The notes beneath the pieces are model-generated. The model had not been told where the DNA came from. It saw only the letters and a list, made by a program, of their open reading frames with translations, and made no database searches. From contig NZ_CP049157.1 in the NCBI RefSeq assembly GCF_011493005.1, forward strand, positions 248,001 to 312,000: 64,000 nt of DNA. Direction: 5' to 3'. The stretch comes from Caballeronia sp. SBC1 (GTDB lineage: Bacteria > Pseudomonadota > Gammaproteobacteria > Burkholderiales > Burkholderiaceae). Of the stretch, positions 60,301 through 64,000 are shown in pieces. Both the position numbers and the translations under genes were made by a program. Position 1 is the first letter of the stretch. Every line of letters starts with the position of its first letter.

Positions 60301-60856
60301 TTCCAGACCTCTTGCATGACTCGCGTCAAATCCCTCAATGCAGCCCGGAAATGCGCTGCGCGCTTATGTGCTTCGAGACGGCAGAACGGGAGAAACGCGA
60401 CGTTCCGCCGGTTTCGGCTCATACCATCATTGACGGTGATTCGAGCCGCGCTCGCATCGTCCAGTTGGACTAAGGGACATCGCGGGGGTCAGGCGAAGAG
60501 GATGCGCGACGCGCAGCTTCGGTGCGCAAACGACCGGCAGTAGACAATCTGATTCATTATCTGCGGCTAGCGCATATCAGCTCAATCTGCACCGTCGATC
60601 TTCCCAATAAATCACAATACGTAGAACAATACGTAGCTTTCGATTTTCCGACGAAGATCTAGTCCAATGTCAAATCGATGCGTTTTCAGTCGATTTATGC
60701 CAACAATTAGAGATCGTGCGGAATGTCGGCTATTGCATCGCGCTCCGTTTCACCGGTAGACCCCACTCTTCCAGCACACGTTTCCGTTTTAACCTTTATT
60801 GTTAAGGGACATCGCGTTGATCTGCGTTCCTTTTCGCCTCCCGCTCCCGAGCAATC
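60301..60856. other. divergent intergenic region between membrane-protein and LysR genes
   Basis: About 550 bases. It contains the operator copy at 60454-60472 and an AT-rich zone at 60595-60720 that should hold the LysR promoter. A lone CTAGTCC half-site occurs near 60658 with no matching second half at the right spacing. No gene is supported; an 80-codon minus-strand frame at 60707-60949 overlaps the LysR gene and is not called. Confidence 0.5.
60454..60472 (-). promoter_or_regulatory. predicted steroid-regulon operator (small membrane protein)
   Basis: On the minus strand this is TTAGTCCAACTGGACGATG, a match at 13 of 14 fixed positions. It lies 153 bases before the start of the 96-residue membrane protein and is oriented toward it. 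Confidence 0.68.
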
Positions 60857-61765
60857 ATGACCTTTAGCCTTCAGCAACTTCATGCGTTCACGACAATTGT
60901 CGAAAGCAGTAGCCTTGGTCGCGCGGCGGAGGTTCTCCATGTGACGCAACCGGCTCTGAGCCGGACGATCAAGCGACTGGAGGAAGAGCTAGGCGCCCCT
61001 CTGTTCGAACGCCATTCAAAGGGCATGCAACTTACCGCGATCGGCGAGGCCTTGCTCCCGCACGCAACTCTGCTACTACATGAAGCCGACAATGCACGCG
61101 AAGAGATCGACGCGATTCGCGGCCTCGCGAAGGGCACGATCCGGGTAGGTGCAGTGGCGAGCATTGCAACCCTCGTACTGCCGCTCGCGGTCAGCGGCGT
61201 TCTGGCCCGCTGGCCGAACTTGCGCGTGCAGATTATTGAGGGCGTGTGGGACCGGCTCGCCGACAGCCTGCTCAAGCAGGAGATCGACCTTGCGCTCAGC
61301 ATGGCCGTGCCCGATACCGATGAAATTGAAGCTATAGCCGATTGTTGCTGGGAGGACACGAGCTACGTGGTTGCCGCGCTCGATCACCCGCTGCGTGCCA
61401 AAACGGACCTATGCCTTGCCGACACACTCGGTCAGCGGTGGTGCGTGCCACCCAGGGGCACTGGCCCGTTCGAGCACATGCAGCGTGTGTTCGCCGAGCA
61501 TGGGCTCGGCATGCCGGACATCGCGGTCGAGACCCGCTCGATTACCGTTCTGAAAAGTCTCGTCACGCGTGCGGGATTTTTAAGCTGGATGGCCGCGCCG
61601 ATGTACGACACCGAAAGCGCGGCCGGCGTGTTCGATACCTTGCCCATTCCAGGGCTCGTCGCACGCCGCACGCTAACGGCCTTCCGACGCCGCCAGGGCA
61701 TCCTGCCGCGCCCTGCCGTCATGCTGCTGGAGCAGCTACGGCAGTTGACCGCGACCGAGCCATGA
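60857..61765 (+). CDS. LysR-family transcriptional regulator
   Basis: A 302-residue LysR regulator. The N-terminal helix-turn-helix reads LQQLHAFTTIVESSSLGRAAEVLHVTQPALSRTIKRLEEE in family style over residues 4-44, followed by LFERHSKGM. The rest is a periplasmic-binding-like ligand domain. It is the last regulator before genes with no visible steroid role. Whether it controls the neighbouring membrane-protein gene, the VOC gene or distant genes cannot be told. Confidence 0.9.
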   Translation: MTFSLQQLHAFTTIVESSSLGRAAEVLHVTQPALSRTIKRLEEELGAPLFERHSKGMQLTAIGEALLPHATLLLHEADNAREEIDAIRGLAKGTIRVGAVASIATLVLPLAVSGVLARWPNLRVQIIEGVWDRLADSLLKQEIDLALSMAVPDTDEIEAIADCCWEDTSYVVAALDHPLRAKTDLCLADTLGQRWCVPPRGTGPFEHMQRVFAEHGLGMPDIAVETRSITVLKSLVTRAGFLSWMAAPMYDTESAAGVFDTLPIPGLVARRTLTAFRRRQGILPRPAVMLLEQLRQLTATEP

Positions 61766-61890
61766 GCGTTCTAATCGCGCTGGATGCCATCGGTTCGGTC
61801 ATCTTCCCCAGTGCACCGCAGCTTGATAAAATTTCCACGCGGTTTCACCAACAACTGCAGCAACATCATCTTGCGGAGTGACCACTCATC

Positions 61891-62256
61891 ATGGATCAGA
61901 TCCTGGCTATTCGACCTTTCGTGCCCGCGAAAGACTTCGACGCCTCAAAGCGTTTCTACCGGGCATTAGGTTTCACACTGACCCACGAGGACGAAAGCAT
62001 TGCGATATTAAAGCTGGGCAGTTTCAGCTTCATTCTGCAGAATTTCTACGCCAAGGAATTTGCCGAGAACTGCATGATTCAACTTCTCGTCCGGGATGTG
62101 GATTCGTGGTGGCAGAAAACGAAACCCGGAGAGCTTGTCGAACAGTTTTCTGTTAATGCCCCTCGCGAGCCGGCGCTGCAAAGCTGGGGCATGAAAGTCG
62201 GGTTCATCTTCGATCCTTCCGGCGTGCTCTGGCACGTGGCTGAAGTACCGTTCTGA
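61891..62256 (+). CDS. VOC-family (glyoxalase/bleomycin resistance-like) protein
   Basis: A 121-residue VOC protein with IRPFVPAKDFDASKRFYRALGF, SFSFILQNFY and GFIFDPSGVLWHVAE, the usual paired half-domains. GGAG lies about 12 bases before the ATG. Such proteins include bleomycin-binding and glyoxalase-like members, and this one has no specific signature. It follows the LysR gene by 125 bases on the same strand. Confidence 0.82.
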   Translation: MDQILAIRPFVPAKDFDASKRFYRALGFTLTHEDESIAILKLGSFSFILQNFYAKEFAENCMIQLLVRDVDSWWQKTKPGELVEQFSVNAPREPALQSWGMKVGFIFDPSGVLWHVAEVPF

Positions 62257-62301
62257 ACCCGCGGGCTTTGATGTCCGATCCTGGATCGGGCAGCCCGGAC
62301 A

Positions 62302-63072
62302 CTAGCCTTTGATTATGTCAGGCGTCATCCAGCCCTCGCCTACGCCGATCTGCGCAACCTGCTTCGCAACGGAATCGGCGAGTCGCTTCGCATCTGCCGA
62401 CACCCCGGCGTGTTTGGTCTCGGACACAGCATGCAGACCCACGCCTGCCGCAGCCGATGTCGCGACATGTCCGGCAGCGGCGCCAATTCCCGCTGTTTCC
62501 ACCACGCCAGGGGCCTTGCCGCTGTCCGCCGTGGCGTCGAAACTCTGTATCAACCTCGGCGTTTCGCCGGCCGGTTGGTACACGACCTGCACGGACGTGC
62601 CGACCTGGCTTTTTCCCGCACCCAGACCGACCAGCATCCGGCGGCGGCGATTCCCGGCGTCGATCGTCTCGAAGCTGCCTTGCACGATCAGGACGTTCCG
62701 GTCGGTAGGCGCGGGCGAATCTGCACGTACTGCGTGCAGGCCCATCGACTGAAGCTGCTTGACGATTTCATCGGCCACCTGCTCGCGCACTTCGGCCGCA
62801 TCGTCGGCTTGTTTCTTCATGGTCGACGCACCGTCGAATTGCGTCTTCACCTTCTGAAGCAAACCGCCGTCGAGTTTCACTTGATCCGGCGTGCTTTCAA
62901 ACGCGTAGACATAAATGGCCTCTGGCCGCACTTGCGCCGCCGCCGGAAAAGCACTCACGTTGGTGACGCCGCCAGCGCAGCCGGTCAGCAGAACGGCACA
63001 AAAAGCCAAGGCGGACAGTGCACGAAACGCGCTTCGCCCAGCTAACATCTTAAGAATATTCAGCATGTTCAT
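62302..63072 (-). CDS. DUF4410-family lipoprotein
   Basis: A 256-residue predicted lipoprotein. The N-terminal hydrophobic segment ends in the lipobox LLTGC, so Cys32 or nearby would be lipidated. The body has IYVYAFESTPDQVKLDGG, ADEIVKQLQSMGL, IVQGSFETIDAGNRRRRMLVGLGAGKS in separate conserved parts, which match the DUF4410 group common in Burkholderiales. Function unknown. It is convergent with the VOC gene. Confidence 0.82.
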   Translation of the reverse strand: MNMLNILKMLAGRSAFRALSALAFCAVLLTGCAGGVTNVSAFPAAAQVRPEAIYVYAFESTPDQVKLDGGLLQKVKTQFDGASTMKKQADDAAEVREQVADEIVKQLQSMGLHAVRADSPAPTDRNVLIVQGSFETIDAGNRRRRMLVGLGAGKSQVGTSVQVVYQPAGETPRLIQSFDATADSGKAPGVVETAGIGAAAGHVATSAAAGVGLHAVSETKHAGVSADAKRLADSVAKQVAQIGVGEGWMTPDIIKG

Positions 63073-63430
63073 CCTGTCATTGACACCATCGTGTCTCGAT
63101 TATTCAAACACGTCGTCCGATGAGATAAACACGTATGGATAGCTGATCATCGGCGCTCTATGTGTGCGGAAAACGCCTGATGGAATCTGTGTCGCGTCTG
63201 TGTCAAATCCGCGAGTTCTGGCGTTCCTGCAACGAAGTGGAGTATGAATGAATGACCGCGCAATCTCTATTCAACAATTATGTCGCGGCATGTCACGCGC
63301 GGCGTGGCGCTCATTTCATCAGATAATTGAATGACGATGCAGGAACTGGCGCTGACGCCAGCAATGAGTTATCCACCAAACCTGAAAAGCCCGGCGCAAT
63401 GCCGGCAATTTTCCACCCAACGGATTTCAT
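63073..63430. other. intergenic region without a supported gene
   Basis: About 360 bases between the divergent DUF4410 and SnoaL-like genes. It is comparatively AT-rich and should contain both promoters. I see no operator copy, no RNA gene and no convincing ORF. Confidence 0.5.
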
Positions 63431-63943
63431 ATGATCACCACACTGCCCAAGACACCCCTCGTTCGCCGTGCGCTCGCCGCCACTGCACTGCTTGCCATGG
63501 TCGTGAGCCATGCCGCCTGCGCGGAAGATAGCGCCATGCCGGCTCATACAGCAACTCGGAATCTCGTCCAGGAAGAGAGCAATCGCGCACTGGTCTTGCA
63601 CTTCTACGACACGGTATTCAACCAGCACGATCTCAGTATCGCCAGCACCGTGCTTGCGCCAAATTACGTTCAGCACAATCCGCATGTGCCAAGCGGGTCG
63701 GCGCCGTTTATCAGCTTCTTCACGGAGCGCTTCAAAGCAAACCCCGAGGCACACTCCACAATCGTGCGCAGCGCAGCCGATGGCGACCTCGTGTTTCTTC
63801 ATGTTCATTCGACCAGCAACCCGCAAGATCGCGGCAACGCCATCGTCGATATCTTCCGCGTCGATCACGGCAAGATTGCCGAACATTGGGATGTGATCCA
63901 ACCGGTGCCCGAGCACGCGGCTAACGACAACACGATGTTCTAA
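63431..63943 (+). CDS. exported SnoaL-like (NTF2-fold) protein
   Basis: A 170-residue protein with a signal peptide (residues about 1-30, ending HAACA). The mature part has ALVLHFYDTVFNQHD, NYVQHNPHVPSG and VDIFRVDHGKIAEHWDVIQ, the pattern of SnoaL-like polyketide-cyclase-fold proteins found in many proteobacteria. The NTF2-like fold is shared with ketosteroid isomerase, but the KSI catalytic set is absent. No link to the steroid locus is evident. Confidence 0.85.
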   Translation: MITTLPKTPLVRRALAATALLAMVVSHAACAEDSAMPAHTATRNLVQEESNRALVLHFYDTVFNQHDLSIASTVLAPNYVQHNPHVPSGSAPFISFFTERFKANPEAHSTIVRSAADGDLVFLHVHSTSNPQDRGNAIVDIFRVDHGKIAEHWDVIQPVPEHAANDNTMF

Positions 63944-64000
63944 CTCAGGCTCGCCCGTTTCCCGATTGCTTAACCACGGAGAACCTCCGGTTAAAAATTG

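Noticed and set aside
60658..60680. CTAGTCC half-site near the LysR gene
   Set aside because: No GACGATG-like half occurs at the right spacing, so it is probably chance.
62257..62301. Possible hairpin between the VOC and DUF4410 genes
   Set aside because: Only a six-base TGTCCG/CGGACA stem with a long loop is present, too weak to call a terminator.
63311..63916. 201-codon frame on the minus strand
   Set aside because: It mirrors the exported SnoaL-like gene, which has a signal peptide and clear family motifs.

Overview
The window is GC-rich proteobacterial DNA, most likely from a Burkholderiales chromosome or megaplasmid (Burkholderia/Paraburkholderia/Caballeronia type). This is inferred from protein character, not from a marker gene. 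No rRNA, tRNA, CRISPR array, insertion sequence or prophage gene was recognised.

Left flank, about 1-13.5 kb. A partial quinone oxidoreductase, a small conserved protein, an epoxide-hydrolase-type alpha/beta hydrolase and an acyltransferase-3 membrane protein come first. Next is a mandelate/benzoylformate-type module on the minus strand: benzoylformate decarboxylase, aldehyde dehydrogenase, an AAHS-type MFS carrier and a porin. A ragged junction follows, with a flavoreductase lacking its ferredoxin domain, a 4-oxalocrotonate tautomerase-like protein, a urea transporter and an internally deleted xdhA remnant.

Centre, about 13.5-60.5 kb. This is a near-complete androgen-type steroid nucleus degradation locus. 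Ring A/B enzymes: ketosteroid isomerase, hydroxysteroid dehydrogenases, a Delta1-dehydrogenase (kstD), a Delta4(5alpha)-dehydrogenase-like enzyme, KshA/KshB 9alpha-hydroxylase, HsaA/HsaB hydroxylase, HsaC extradiol dioxygenase and TesD hydrolase. The C5 fragment goes through TesE, TesF and TesG to pyruvate and an acyl-CoA. The C/D-ring propionate (HIP) goes through FadD3, FadE30, IpdF, EchA20, IpdC, IpdA/IpdB and FadA6, with further acyl-CoA dehydrogenases, a MaoC hydratase, an SDR and a second thiolase. A DUF1302 outer-membrane protein, a DUF1329 protein, a YCF48/BNR protein and an MMPL/RND transporter probably handle hydrophobic substrate traffic. A LuxR-family protein resembling TeiR, an HSL-type esterase, a crotonase, a RibB with a dead GTP cyclohydrolase II half, and a DHRS1-like SDR close the region. 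No side-chain activation genes for cholesterol or bile acids were seen, so C19 steroids are the likely substrates.

Regulation. A 19-bp imperfect dyad, CTAGTCC-N5-GACGATG, recurs upstream of nearly every apparent transcription unit of the steroid locus, with the same orientation relative to the gene. Three copies are perfect (kshA, hsaC, hsaA). Good copies lie at tesD/SDR, at DUF1302, at the LLM flavoprotein, between the LuxR gene and the esterase, and upstream of a small membrane protein; a weaker copy precedes a VOC protein. This looks like the operator of a steroid regulon and ties several genes of unknown role to it. It is the main discovery candidate here.

Right flank, about 60.8-64 kb. 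A LysR regulator, a VOC protein, a DUF4410 lipoprotein and an exported SnoaL-like protein, with no visible link to steroids.
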